Counted from the first letter of the stretch, positions 12,775-24,944 are shown. The stretch is DNA of 64,000 nt from Pipra filicauda (GCF_003945595.2 NW_024104439.1:789172-853171), one strand, 5' to 3'. The notes: generated by a model from the letters alone, not told the origin. Numbers and translations are program-made.

Positions 12775-13100
12775 TTTAATCCAGACTGTGCCACGAGACA
12801 GTGACAAAAGCCTGAATACAATCAAGATGTCTGACATTTATTTCCTTCATATTTATGCTGTTTGTTACCTTATTAAGCAAAGAAATTAGACTCGTTTGAC
12901 ACATTCAGTTTATAAATCCATGTTAGCTCTTATGCTTTTCCTTGTTATATGATTGTTAACAAATCTTCATTATTTGTTCCAGTGATTTTCCAGGAACTGT
13001 TGCTAAGCTGTGTGGTGTGTAAGTCCTCAGCATCACTGTAGCTGGGTTTTACAGGCAGGTACTGCCTTTTTCTTCTTCCTATCACCCCATCCGTGAATGA
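12775..13100 (-). mobile_element. Old CR1-type LINE, reverse transcriptase palm region, minus strand
   Basis: Read on the minus strand, this resembles the RT palm region of an amniote CR1-class LINE. Plus-strand landmarks are GACAGTGACAAAAGCCTGAA (near 12798), AAAGAAATTAGACTCGTTTG (near 12879), ATAAATCCATGTTAGCTCTT (near 12913) and TTTTCCAGGAACTGTTGCTA (near 12987). The order matches the corresponding part of the RT gene read backwards. Frames are destroyed. It is probably the 5'-ward continuation of 11840-12330. Confidence 0.6.
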
Positions 13101-16100
13101 ACTGATTGCTCACAGCTCTGACACTGCTGACACCTATTCTTGAAGGACTCTGTGGCAAACTTCATTAGGTCCACCCCAATTAAACTGGACATACATTCTT
13201 TTCAAATTCATTCATTAATTACTGTAATTTCTTCTCTGTGTGTTTGTGTAGCACTGGTTTTGTTGCCTTTTTTTTTTTTAATTCTAAACTAATCTTCAAA
13301 ACATTTTATCTTGTCTTACCAGGATACCAAATACAATATGAATTGCCTAATGCATGCTCTGATTATTCCCTGCAGCACTGTGAACATTACACTGACTGAC
13401 ACTTCAGCAATAAAATGCTACATAGTAAAATAAGTCACTAAAAATCTAACATGTTAATTACAGAGGCACTTCTTTACAATAACCCTGAATAAAAGACAGA
13501 TTGTGAAAGAAGCCAGTAAAACAAACATAAAATTTATTTTCCTTTCTTAATTTTTTTAATTGAAAAGGGTTTTTTTTAGTATCTGTGATTAATTAAATAT
13601 TCTAAGTCTACTTATTTCTGTATGTTTCACTTTTCCTAATAGTCATCCCATTCTCAAAGAAATTAATTTTAAAAACACATGAGTGATAAAGAAATTAAAA
13701 AATATTTTTGTGCCATGATATTAATTGTTTTGAGTGGTTACTTGACTCAAACCAATTTTAGTATATCTTTAGTCCTCGCATTCCATAGACTGTTCTTTGC
13801 TACAGATTTGAGTTCCTTTAATTATTCATGAGATATGCCCTGATGATGTAAAATATATTCCAAAACCTACATTTTATTTAATACCAAGGACTGCAAGTAA
13901 ATTGGTAGCCCACAGTAACAACATATGTTTATAATTATGATTACCATCAGGGAATTCAACCTTACTGAAGGATAGAAAAGAGGCCCAAGCAGGGAAACCT
14001 CAAAAAGTCTATGGAAAAAAAAAAAAAGAAACTAAGGAGAAAGTTGAAATGGGAAAACCACTGCTGGATAATGGAAAAGACTCAGTTACAAAAACAAGCA
14101 CAACTTTCAGCTAAGTCTGCTACAGAAATTTCAATATTTTAGTGACCAAAAAATATTTAGTGACTAATTATTTTCACTGTTCAACTGATTTTGTGCAGTG
14201 TTCCTCTTCTAAGCCCTAAGCATAAACTCTCTGAATTTGTCACAAAAAAACCCTAACAGATCAGCTACCTGACAGCAAGAATAAAATGCTGCAAATAGTG
14301 CTTTATGTTCTTAATATAGTATGCATACATTTAAAAGTGTCACGGTTAATGCTGAGTTGTTTCTATTACAAAACTCATTTTGAGTGTTCAATAACTCAGC
14401 TGTTTGAAACCACACTGAGCTGAAGTTGGCAAGCTTTACTTTTGTGTGCACAGGAGATATGACTTCTATAGCATGTAAGTAAAAATCTCTCATTTCTGGG
14501 TGAATCCTGAAAGAGTCACATTTAAAGTTAAGCTTGACTGAGGAAAGACGCAAACCTCTTGGATCTAATGAAACAAAGGGAAAATATACCAGAATTGTCA
14601 CCATTTGTTCTATTAAACTCAGTAGGTTCAAAAACTAGAAGTTCCTCAGGGTAACAGGTATGCATTTATCAACATTTTTTAAATATAAAAATATATTCCT
14701 ACTTAAATTCAGTCGTGGATAAAATGTACTTATATTACTTTTACTAAAAGGTGACAAATAATGAAGACTGAATTAAAATACTTTCAAATAAATCCCATGT
14801 ACACTGAGATTTTTCTCTACTTTTTTCCTTAGACAAATGACTTTCTAAAGAAATTTTAGGTTAGGTCAGTTTTGCAATTTTAAAATTAGACAAAATTCAA
14901 ATAACAGGTGTCTTACATGATGAAACCTTTTGAGGTAATTTTAAAATGGTTATAGACACAGTTCACAGTGACTTGTTTTATGTACCTGTAACTGAAGAAA
15001 ATCTCATGTTGAAAAATGACTGAAGCCATAGTATTTCTGCACCTTTTTACACTGTTATGGTGAATTAGAACATGAAGTTCATGTAACATTATGGGAAGCA
15101 CCTCTCTTACCTGGCTCCAACCTCATTCAAAATGTGATTCAGCTCTGTAGAGGCCACACCAGTCTGATTCAAAGCTGATTAGAGCTAAGAAAAGGAGGAC
15201 CATGTGACAATTGTATTGCAAAACCAAACTAAGATGAAATTCATTATGCCTTCAGGCAGTGCCAACTCGCAGGACTTTAAGGGTTTGTATCTTCTAGCCC
15301 CAGCTTCAGGATTCACATGGTTGTGTCTGAATCTCAACTTTCTTTCTTTTATTTTTCATTTTCATCATTTGTAAGAACTGCATTTCCACACTTCATGATT
15401 GTAGGAAAAAATGTCTAATAAGGAAATTGTTTGAAAGCCAATGAACGGTAAAAACTCGGTTCAGAAACTAGAAAAAGTTGAAAAGAGGCAGGTCTTCAAC
15501 AGCATATTGCACATATCCTCTGGAGTGTTAGGTAATAGAAGCTTTAAATTAAGTTAACTTCTAGTTGAACTAATGGTGATTTCTGATGCTTAATTGGAAT
15601 GCAAAAAGATTAAACAATAGTAAATAACAAACCTCACTGGAAACAGTGTCATGCCCTATTGGTCAAACATTCATTAATTCTCATACCCCAGGGTTGCTAT
15701 ATTGCATAGGAAAAGATATGGACTGAAGTTTTAGTTTTTTATTTAGTGTTCAGGTTCTGCTATGAAGTGTTTCTGAAACATAGTAACTTATCTTCAAATT
15801 TATAACCTCATCTAGAAATACTGTTGCTACATTCAGCTGAAATAGTCATTGCCCTTTTGAATCATCCAAAGCTCGGGAAGGCCTTGGACATTGGCTCTCT
15901 GGCAGACGGTGATTTAACAGAAAGATCCCTACAGGAAGAAGTCACATTGATCCAAAGACTGACCGCACTTAGACGGAGGTGTAAGACACAACTTTGTGAC
16001 AGAGCCAATAACAGCACCTGTAAATAATTTTCTGTTAAAGGAAACCTTTGACCACATGAATTTCCTGGAATAGAGGAAACTGGGATGGAAAAAAATTCCC

Positions 16101-16832
16101 TCTTTGAATTCTTGTTTCTTGATTTTGCTTGGGACCTGAGTCCTCAAACTTATCACTGTGGTAATTACGGGCTACTTCTGGCAAGTATGAGGCTTACTTT
16201 AGACTTTATAACCCAGCTTTCAACTTTTTCCTTTAGTCCCACAACAAAGGTAACATTACATTACTACATAATAAATAGTAAAGCCAGTCTTAGGTCCTAA
16301 AAATGTATTCCCAGTAGAAATGACTGACTAGAGGGCCCCATGTTTCTTTGAAATGTCTTTGCATAGTAGTTACATGGGAAAATCTTATGAAGATCTTTCA
16401 TTCTTGCCTATATAATGCAGACTTTATCCCTGCACTTTGGATCTGAACTAGCATTACATGATCACTAACAAGATGAAAGCAAGTAACCCTTCAGGCTTTG
16501 AGAAGTGGGAACTGATTACAGTTCCAGTTGACTTCAATATTTCTTTGTGTGCCTCACAGCCCTGTGAATCACATCCTGAAATGCTGAGCAGGTGTGTCTT
16601 GCTGAAGATTTATCTTAGTAACAAATTTTTATTTCTGAAATCAACTTTCGGAAGCTAAAATGCTTAAAGATATTCTTAGATGAGAAAAATTATGTACATA
16701 TCTGAGGAATGTATATCTTACAGCCTTTATATCTAAGAATTGACTGGCTTGTTTCCAAAATATATGATGGATTGATTGATTTGAAAATAAATCTGAAAGA
16801 TATTTTTACAAAATGTTTAATAAACTGTATGT
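13101..16832. other. Unique AT-rich sequence, no gene seen
   Basis: There are no recognisable repeats apart from short T and A runs (for example near 13269-13280 and 14012-14025). The minus-strand frame at 14311-14631 (about 106 codons) shows no domain and is not supported as a gene. Confidence 0.55.
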
Positions 16833-16874
16833 ATTTTATAATCATGCCAATAGTAATTGGCATGATTATAAAAT
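16833..16874. repeat. Perfect 19-bp inverted repeat, 4-nt loop
   Basis: The left arm at 16833-16851 (ATTTTATAATCATGCCAAT) and the right arm at 16856-16874 (ATTGGCATGATTATAAAAT) are exact reverse complements, separated by AGTA. An outer partial pairing may exist between TGTATGTAT just left and ATATACAT about 14 bases right. The stem has no mismatch, unusual even in AT-rich DNA. It could be a cruciform-forming site, a tiny foldback element or a short RNA hairpin. The stem alone is short for a canonical microRNA precursor. Confidence 0.85.
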
Positions 16875-19746
16875 TAGTGTGTTGTTATATACATTAAAAA
16901 ATCTTTAAATGTTCAGCTTCACAAACTTTTGGGAATTTAGCGATTGGAAATTGTGACCAAAATCATAAACACTGTTTAAGCATTTAAATAAATAGTATTT
17001 GGAAGTCATTTTAGCCACATCCTTTATGTTGATGCTGATTGATAAAACAATCAGTCTTGAAAACTGTAATAATCACTAAATAAGGAAACCATTTGGAACG
17101 AGAAGACTACAGGGAATATTATTGCATCTCGGGGTAGAAATCATTATGCAAATGGTAGGAAGATGTAGCAAAGGTCCCCAGACTTTAAAAGTCCTCTAGA
17201 TCCTAGCATTATTTCAGTGTTGAAGGGGTGAATGCACTCGAAGAACTGACAGAACAAACTCTTTGATGTTTGATCCTTGTAATTTATAAGTAACTGAAAC
17301 TTTTTGCATTCTTTAGGTTGGTTCAAACTCTTTATGACTTGCTGTGCCATAGAGTTGGGACAAGATTTTATTCTATTTTATCAGCCCATGAACCCCTAGC
17401 TACAGAGGACTTGGTTCTGCTTCTTGACTTAGGGGGACACCTTTCCCTGATATAAGGAGAAATATATTTTGTATTTCAGTTTCTTCTGACACATATACAA
17501 TAAATGAATGTTAGAAATATGCATTATAGATGTCAAAGAAAAAAAGAAGTATTTAGAAGAGCTTTTGCTAAGGAATTTAAGTTCTTTATATACAAATACT
17601 TTCTTCAAAATTATATTGCTCCCACTTGCATATTAAGAAAATGGTGGACAGTCATTGAAACTTGGGATAGTCTGATTACTAATAATGATTACAGTATTGA
17701 AAATATGATTATACACTAGGTGCACGGGTGGCTGAAGGGACACTTATCCCACTGCAACTAAAACCACAGGGTGACACTTTGCTGAAGACAATACTAATTT
17801 TAGAGCTATTGCTTGGAGGCAAAGGATCTTGAATGGAAGCGGACCAATCTGCTGTGTGACAAAGCCCATGGCAAGGCTCTGATTTTAAAAAAATAAACAC
17901 ACACACAGAATACAAAACAATAAACTAAACCAAAACCAGAATAAAGTACACTTTAACTTTGAAATGTGTGGAGGAAAAATATATTATGGGGTACTTCCAT
18001 TTGGAAGGCAGATGTGGAAACGCTCACCTAACAAATAATAACAAACTTGTTTCTTGCAGTTCAACCAGTAAAACAACTTAAAAGAAGTTAAACTCAACAT
18101 GAGATAACTATTTTAGATGGTTCTTAATATTAATTAAGGTCGAGCTATAAACTATAGATAGGATGTATAAGTATGACCTGTTGACATTTAATATAGACAG
18201 AGTTTGAAACCACCAATAACATATATGCATTAAAGATTTCCAAACAGCTGATTTCCTAAAGCTGCAGAAAGTTCTAAGTAAGACTGACTGGGCAGAAAAG
18301 TTAAAGACAACAAATAAACTGAAATAAGAGATTTTTAAGGAAGAGTTTATTAACTGGCAGGGGAAAAAAAAAAAGTGCATGACTCTGCAATTAAAACCCA
18401 AGGAAGCACTGGGGAGAAAGTTAAAGGCATTCAGAAAAATCCAGGACTTGCAGGACTCCTGGTAATTTTTTTTTTTTGTGAGGATATTACTAACAAAAGG
18501 GATTTTTAGCAGTGTCTTGACTATTTCAAGGGGATGAATTGCTAAGACATATAGAATAAACTGACAAGTTCTTTAGCTATGACAAAAAGTAATATACACT
18601 GACACTGAGGTGATATTTTTTAATGCATTAGTGACATAGCTGGGTATTACAAAAAAAGTGAGTTGGAATAAATATTCTGAAGTCAATGGATCTCAGTAAT
18701 CTGTACCCAATATTATATTATACATTAGAGGAATGGTTGAGAAAATGTTTGTCTTACTGATATTAATCCATAATAAATCTTGTTGCATTAAGGAAATTTT
18801 AGATGATTTGCAGAGTGCCACTGTGCAAATACTCAAAAAGTACCAAGTGATAAAATCAGATAACTATTGGCCTAGGTTTAATCCAGTGATTAAACCAATG
18901 GGATATCACATATGCTACTAACCTGAATAAAAATTAACACAAAGAAGTCTCAATAATGCCAGTTAATCAGTTCTACTGATAATAAATTTAATCAAATCTG
19001 ACTTATTTTAATAGATTACAAGTCTGGCAAAAATTGAAAAATTGATAAATATAATTGAATTGAATGCAATATACTTAACCTTTTCATAAGGCACTAACTT
19101 ATAATGTGTAACAATCCAGTTGAAACAGGAGCACTCTACAATACCAAAATAGCCCATATTACATAAAGGAAGTCCTGACCAACTGTCCAGTTGCTAGCAC
19201 AAGGAGTTTGCAGGGAATCCCTGGTTGGGGATATTTATAGTGGCGGTCCCACACACTGGCTTTGAACTACTCAACTTTTTTTTCTTTCAGTGCTCATTTG
19301 GAAATAGTAGTAAGATCACTGCTTGTCAGATTTCAAGTTAAAACTAAAACTGAAGGCGAAGACACAGAATAAAGCAGAATGATGACCACCCTGGGAGGCA
19401 AACACTAAGATCTTTTAGGTAGCAGACATCTCACATTTAATTACCTGCACCCTGTAACTAGTGTCTGCACTCCAGTGTCTATTGACAGGCTCCAGGTATT
19501 CCAGTGTACAATCCTCTTTTCCATTCTTTTTTAGTATAAGAGAGCTGTAGAGACTTGTGCAGTGTGTCCACGCAGAGTAGTGAAGATCAGAGATGAATGA
19601 GCACATGTTGGGCTCAAAAGAGCTGATGCTGTTCACAACCCATAAGCAAGGCTGAACTAGCCCGTGTATGCCACGACTGCACTAGTACAGTGCTGGGTAT
19701 CTGATCATCTTACTCATTAGGGAAATTCTCTGTCGTACTCCCCTGT
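16875..19746. other. Unique AT-rich sequence with a small inverted repeat
   Basis: No gene is recognised. A 9-bp perfect inverted repeat (GGTTTAATC, loop CAGT, GATTAAACC) lies at 18875-18896. Poly-A and poly-T runs occur near 18363 and 18468. Confidence 0.5.
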
Positions 19747-19805
19747 GTATCAGAGGCACACCCGTAGAGTCTCAGAGCTTGGGGCCACAAGCAACCATAA
19801 GCTGA
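19747..19805 (-). repeat. Possible remnant of an ancient CR1-class 3' end
   Basis: The phrase order on the plus strand (TCTCAGAGCTTGGGGCCACA, then AACCATAAGCTGATTGAGTA, then CAGCCTCACGTAT) loosely follows the minus-strand 3' end of old amniote CR1 elements. About 60 bp are involved and divergence is high, so this is tentative. Confidence 0.25.
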
Positions 19806-20634
19806 TTGAGTACAGCCTCACGTATATTGAAGAACATGGACTGTCATAGTTTTTCTTCGACAGAATGCAAACAGTCCTTATTTACACAGAGAGAGAAAAT
19901 GAGACAAAGGATTTGCACAATTGCAATGGAAGTCATAAAAATTCATCTGGTAGTAACTACTACTTTTGCCCAAAATAAGCTACTTTGTGCACTGAATAAG
20001 TTGTCTGTTAAAAGGATCTCACCTTTTTTGCTATGGAATTCACCACTCTTTCCAATATATGGGCTTCCTTTCTCAATTCTTTTTTTTGTCTGTGTTCCCC
20101 CCCCAGCTTCTTTCAAATGAAGGACTTAATATCTGTAATTCTAATATTTTAGAGTTTATTTTTGCAGGACTTTTAAATGGATGAATCATGAACAGAAGAC
20201 AATTCAATTTGCAAAAGAATAGTAGATTGAGAGAGACAATAGTTTACCAATGAATACATAAGAATCATTCAGGAATACCTGTAATTGTGACACGCACTGG
20301 TTCGTGTATTTGGATCTTGGTAATTTCTTTAAGAAGAGAAAGTAGACAGCAGAGACAAAATTACTAAATTATCCTATTACAATTTTATTTAGAAATGTAA
20401 AATTCATGCAGACAGACTTTGAATAGGCTGAATTTTAACAGCAAAGTAATGTAATTCAAGCTCAGGCACCAACTAGCAGGAAAGATATTTTTCACCATCT
20501 GCTTTTGGAAAATCCAGACTCTCATTCCCAGTAAAGCTCCCACACATTTTCTCTTAGAGGTTTCATCTTCCATCCTAAAAGATTTCTAACCTGGTAACAC
20601 TTCTGAACTCAAAACCCTGTGTAAATTCATGTCC
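19806..20634. other. Unique sequence, no gene seen
   Basis: An open frame of about 104 codons on the plus strand (19806-20120) lacks any recognisable domain and ends next to a C10 run near 20096-20105. Nothing else is recognised. Confidence 0.5.
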
Positions 20635-20685
20635 CTTCCTGATATCAATGACAAGGCTCACTTAGATTTCAATAAGCCCAATAAA
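20635..20685. repeat. Possible ancient amniote repeat fragment
   Basis: GATATCAATGACAAGGCTCA followed by TTAGATTTCAATAAGCCC is reminiscent of the TTGACTTCAATGGG-type phrase seen in old amniote interspersed repeats. It is short and degraded, and I cannot name the family. Confidence 0.3.
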
Positions 20686-21055
20686 TTGCCCTTTAAATTT
20701 TAGAAGTCTGAAGTTGGCCATCTGGCTCCAGATGGTCTGAAACTACTCTTTCAGGACTGATTCTCCAGAGCTATCTCAGAGAGCAGATTCCATTCCTGCT
20801 GGGACTGCAGCCATCAAGTCTAGGGGCACTTCGCCAACACAAATGGGAAGACACTTCTACCAGTGAACAGCCCACCTGCTATTCAGTCAGTACTCCTTAA
20901 CCTTCCTTTCACCAAATTGCTGACATTTTTCTTACCAACAATTGCACATACGCTCCCCACTCAAAACAGTGTTACCCTAATTTATATGCAAATAACATTA
21001 CTGGGGATCACCTAGAAAATTAGTCGTTCTAGTTTTATGTATCTCTACATTATTA
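20686..21055. other. Unique sequence, no gene seen
   Basis: I see no coding potential and no clear repeat in this stretch between a possible old repeat and an AT-rich minisatellite. Confidence 0.5.
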
Positions 21056-21118
21056 TCAGTATATATTCTGAATTATATCAGTATATATTCTTTATGTATT
21101 ATATACGTATATATGTAT
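21056..21118. repeat. AT-rich minisatellite, left flank of CR1
   Basis: The unit ATCAGTATATATTC occurs at 21056-21069 and again at about 21078-21091, followed by a TATA-rich run. The same unit reappears on the far side of the CR1 near 23090. The CR1 copy therefore seems to sit inside an AT-rich repeat array. Confidence 0.7.
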
Positions 21119-23062
21119 TGGACAAGGAAGGCAGGAGATCAGCATGGCTGAGTAGGAACCTGCTGGTCAGATTAAAGAGAAAGAAGCAAATCCACAGACT
21201 GCCGAAGCTAGGACAGGTGACCCAGGAAGAGCATAGAGACAAAGTTCGCTTGTGTAGGGATGGGGAGAGGAAGACCAAAGTGAAGCCGGAACAGAATCTG
21301 CCAAAGGACACAAAGAATAATAAGAAGGGCTTCTACAGGTATGTTAACCGAAACAGAAAAGTCATAAAAGGTGTACCTCCTCCCGATAAACAGTGCTGGA
21401 AAACGGGTAGCAATGGCTGGGATACTCAACAACTTATTTGCTTCAATCTACAATGACAACCTCTCTTTCCCACACCACTCAAGTGAATGGGCAGCAGGAT
21501 GGGGAGTGGGGGAGCAGAGTCTCTCCCACTGTAAAAGAAGACCACCTGAGGAAGCTGAATGTACTTAAGTCTATGGGACCCGATGAGGTTCATTCCAGAG
21601 TCCTGAGAGAACTGGCTGGTGTAGTTGCCAAGCCACTCTCCATGATATTTTGAAAAGTCATGGCAGTCAGGGAAAGTCCCAGGTGACTGAAAACATTGTA
21701 CCCAGCTTTAAAAAGGGTAGGAAGGAGTACCCTGGGAACTACCAACCTGTCAGCCTCCCCCTATGCCTGGGAAGATCATGGAACAGATCCTCCTAGAAGC
21801 TATGCTAAGGCACATGGAGGACAGGGAGGTGATTCGGGTCAGCCAGCACAGCTTCACCAAGGGAAAAGTCCTGCCTGACCTACCCAGTAGCTTTCTATGG
21901 ATAGCACACTACAGCAGTGGACAAGGTAAGGGCTACAGATGTCATTTATCTGGAATTCTATAAAGCCTTTGGCACGGTTCCCCGCAACATCCTTCTCTCT
22001 CTGTTGGAGAGAGGTGGATTTGATGAGTGGACTGTTAGATGGATAAGAAAGTGGTTGGATGGTCACATCTAGAGGGTGATGGTCGATGGCTCAGAGTCCC
22101 AAATGGACATCAGTGACAAGTGGTGTCCCTTGAGGGTCCATTTTAGGAGCAGTGTTATTTAATATCTTCATTAATGACACAGATGAAGGGATTAAGTGCA
22201 CCCTCAGAAAATTTGCAGGTGACACCAAGATGAGTGGTGCAGTTGCCACACCTGAAGGGTGGGATGCCATCCAGGGGGACCTCGAAAAGCTTGAGAAATG
22301 GACCTATGAGAGTCTTATGAAGTGTAATATGACCAAGTGCAAGGTGCTGCACCTGGGTCTGGGCAACCCAAGTTATCAGCTCAGGCTGGGGAATGAACAG
22401 ATCAAGAGCAGAAGTGGGGTTGCAGGTGGATGAGAGGCTGGACATGACCTGGCAATGTGCACTTGCAGCCCAGAAAGACAACCACATCCTGAGCTGCATC
22501 CAAAGCAGTGTGGGCAGCAAATTGAGGGAGGTGATTCTGCCCCTCTACTCTGCTCTGGTGAGACCCCACCTGGAGTGCTGCATCCAGGTCTGGAGTCCTC
22601 AGCACAGGAAAGACGTGGAGCAAGTCCAGAGGAGAGCCACTAAGACAATTAGGGTAATGGAACACCTTTCCTACAAAAAGCTGAGGGAATTGGCTTTGTG
22701 CAGCCCAGAAAAGAGAATGTTTTAGGGTTACCTAATTGTGGCCTTCCAGTACCTGAAAGGGGCCTACAAGAAAGATAGAAAGAGACTTTTTACAGGAGCA
22801 TGTAGTAACAGGACAGAGGGAATGGATTCAAATTAAAAGTAAATAGATTTAGATTAGATATTAGGAAAAAATTCTTTACGGTTAAGGTGGTGAGACACTG
22901 GAACAGGGTGACCAGAGAAGTTGTGGATGGCCAAGTTCAAGGCCAGGTTGGATGGGGCTCTGAGCAATCTTGTCTAGTGAAGGTGTCCCTGCCCATGGCA
23001 GAGGGGTTGGAACTAGATGATCTTTAAAGCCCCTTCCAAACCATTTTATGATTCTGTGATAT
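21119..23062 (+). mobile_element. 5'-truncated CR1 LINE, about 1.9 kb, plus strand
   Basis: This is the longest plus-strand CR1. It starts in the linker after the endonuclease domain (GGCAGGAGATCAGCATGGCT near 21130), runs through the reverse transcriptase and ends with a typical CR1 3' end (CTTCCAAACCATTTTATGAT, then TCTGTGAT). RT segments occur in several frames: [14 protein letters not shown] (near 21570), [11 protein letters not shown] (near 21765), LFNIFIND (22155 on) and [13 protein letters not shown] (near 22540). Frameshifts and stops break the gene throughout. In the palm, the residue after SGVP is a TGA stop (22131-22133), and the catalytic aspartate pair reads G-D because the first codon is GGT at 22218-22220. 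The copy cannot encode an active enzyme. Confidence 0.92.
21540..22725 (+). pseudogene. Decayed CR1 reverse transcriptase (ORF2 remnant)
   Basis: This is the part of the CR1 copy that once encoded the reverse transcriptase used for target-primed reverse transcription. Visible blocks are the N-terminal RT segment (21540-21650), the fingers/palm segment (21763-21900), the palm block ending in LFNIF and FAGDTK (22119-22240), and the C-terminal block ending at a TAG near 22723. Consecutive blocks lie in different frames, so several indels have accumulated. The loss of one catalytic Asp and the TGA inside the VPQG-type motif are both directly visible. There is no sign of domestication or of selection for an intact frame. 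Confidence 0.85.
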
Positions 23063-23115
23063 ATTCATATATATATTCAATATGTATTTATCAGTATATA
23101 TTCAGAATTATTTCC
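23063..23115. repeat. AT-rich minisatellite, right flank of CR1
   Basis: A TA-rich run is followed by ATCAGTATATATTC at 23090-23103 and GAATTAT. This matches the left flank at 21056-21077 with one mismatch in 22 bases. It supports insertion of the CR1 into, or duplication of, an AT-rich repeat. Confidence 0.7.
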
Positions 23116-24499
23116 TGTTATTACATGTGGAACTGTAATATTAAAGATTAACATGTGTTTATGTTTTTTCAAAACAGTTTACAGTGAGGACAGTCTGCCT
23201 GTAGCCTAGTTTAGGCTCAGTTCAGAAAAATTTGTTGTTTATGTGAGCATGAGTAAATGCAAACAAACCAAGCTTTCAGTCCTCTATATGTAAGAGATGT
23301 ATCAGTCCCAATACATCTCTTAACTGAGCAATTAAATTTGCAAGTGTTTTATCTACTATTTATAAACTATTTCATTCTTCTGTATAACATGATTCAGTGG
23401 TCATTTTTTGCAAAAATTTCTTTTAAAAATGAATGTGTATGTATACCGATGTATTTTTAATGCAAAACACAACAAAGGCAGGAGTCCTCTGCTACTCTCC
23501 AGAAAAGGTGCTATTATCCAGTCTCTAATTTTCACCACATAACCCCATCAGCTCTGCAAAGACCTCTTGATATTCGTTCTATGGAATTAAAAAGAAATTA
23601 CATGTATACCGGTGATGGTGTTTTAATGAAAATAATAGAATTGTGGATGTACTGGATTGAAGAAAAGCAAATGAAGTAACAAAATATTCATGAAAAAGAA
23701 AGAAGAAGAGTTATAAAACTTACTCTTGCATAAGTTTGACTTCTATTCCCAAGAAATGACATGGAGTTAAAAAATTGCAAAACTATTTCAGTATAATAGT
23801 AGAGCTGACTGAATATAACAGGAAAATTATTTCACAGAAAAATAATTTCAACATTGTTTCTATTTCACAGTGTACTGAAACTCAGACCCATTTCCTGTTA
23901 AAAAGAAAAATGAATTTTCACATTTTAAAATCAATACAAGAATTAACACTGAAACCTCATCTGGAGCTAAACAAATTCAAGCCAGAGAAAAGATTTCTTC
24001 AGTGAACACAATTAACCCAAGAGCAATTTACCAAGGCTTGTAGTGGATTTTCTGTTATTAGAAATGCCTAAACCAAGACTAGAACAAGGCTTTGTTTTTT
24101 TCCTGTCTGTTTTTTTTCCCCTGAAACATAATCTATCATTCAAGCAGAGCCACTGGACTCAAGCTAAGTTCTAAACAGAGGTTCACACTACACAATGACC
24201 ATTTGAAGGTCCATCAGCCTTTAAAATTCATTAGCTAAACTCTATAGAGGAATAGTTGATGTCATTATAAAGAAATAACTTGGGGTTTCATTTTTGTCAA
24301 GACTTGTTGCAAATGTAAACATGAAATACAGCTTTGAAAACTTTTCTGAACCTGATTTATGAATATCAATATTTGGAGATGTGCCAAAAATCTAAAGCAG
24401 CTGGGTATCCCAAGAGATCAGTAAGAAGATAAGGAGTTTCCCTCTAATCAGTTTGAATATCACTAATATCACTATATCACTAATATTTTGCATATTCTG
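23116..24499. other. Unique AT-rich sequence with one hairpin
   Basis: No gene is recognised. A perfect inverted repeat at 23291-23322 is listed separately. The rest shows no similarity that I can identify. Confidence 0.5.
23291..23322. repeat. Perfect 12-bp inverted repeat with 8-nt loop
   Basis: TAAGAGATGTAT at 23291-23302 pairs exactly with ATACATCTCTTA at 23311-23322 around CAGTCCCA. It could form a small hairpin in DNA or RNA. Function is unknown and chance cannot be excluded. Confidence 0.75.
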
Positions 24500-24690
24500 T
24501 TATCTATGCTTTCAAAGCTCTTTGGAAAGGTGTGAAATAATTACTTTCCAATTTTTATAGCTGGATGAATTGAAGCCCTGATAAATAAGATAACTTACCG
24601 AAGGTTATACAGCTTGTCAGAAATAAAATTATAGTCCTCATACCAAACTTGTTTCTCCAGCCACTAAACGATGAGAGTACTGTAGCCCTC
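24500..24690 (+). mobile_element. Ancient MIR-like SINE fragment
   Basis: The stretch follows the core of the MIR (CORE-SINE) family. AAGCTCTTTGGAAAGG is followed by TTTTTATAGCTGGATGAATT, then AGATAACTTACCGAAGGTTA, then ACAGCTTGTCAGAAATAAAA and CAGCCACTAAACGATGAGAG. The order corresponds to the MIR features 'tail of the pol III body, gapped core, TAACTTGCCCAAGGTCACAC-like block, final CCACTA block'. Divergence is high, as expected for an element that predates the bird-mammal split. Such copies are rare in birds, and survivors are sometimes conserved regulatory DNA; that role here is inference. Confidence 0.6.
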
Positions 24691-24944
24691 TTACTGTATG
24701 GGTGGCACTGTAACGAAGGAAAACTCAGTTTTTGGAATTATGTACATAGGCCTCCCTTTTGTTCTCATATGTAGACAATGTGTTTCCCAAGCCAAATCTC
24801 TTTTGCAGCATTCACCAGCCTAGCTAAAAGTGGTCATTCGTTGTCTTTCATGTGAGCTACAAGGGAGGACAGATAAAGACAAAATAATGACATTACTGCC
24901 AATCAGAACATCTGAATAGCCCAGTATATTTATTCCTTTAAATA

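Noticed and set aside
14311..14631. Minus-strand open frame of about 106 codons
   Set aside because: No recognisable domain, no splice or promoter context, and composition typical of non-coding DNA. Frames of this size are expected in 64 kb.
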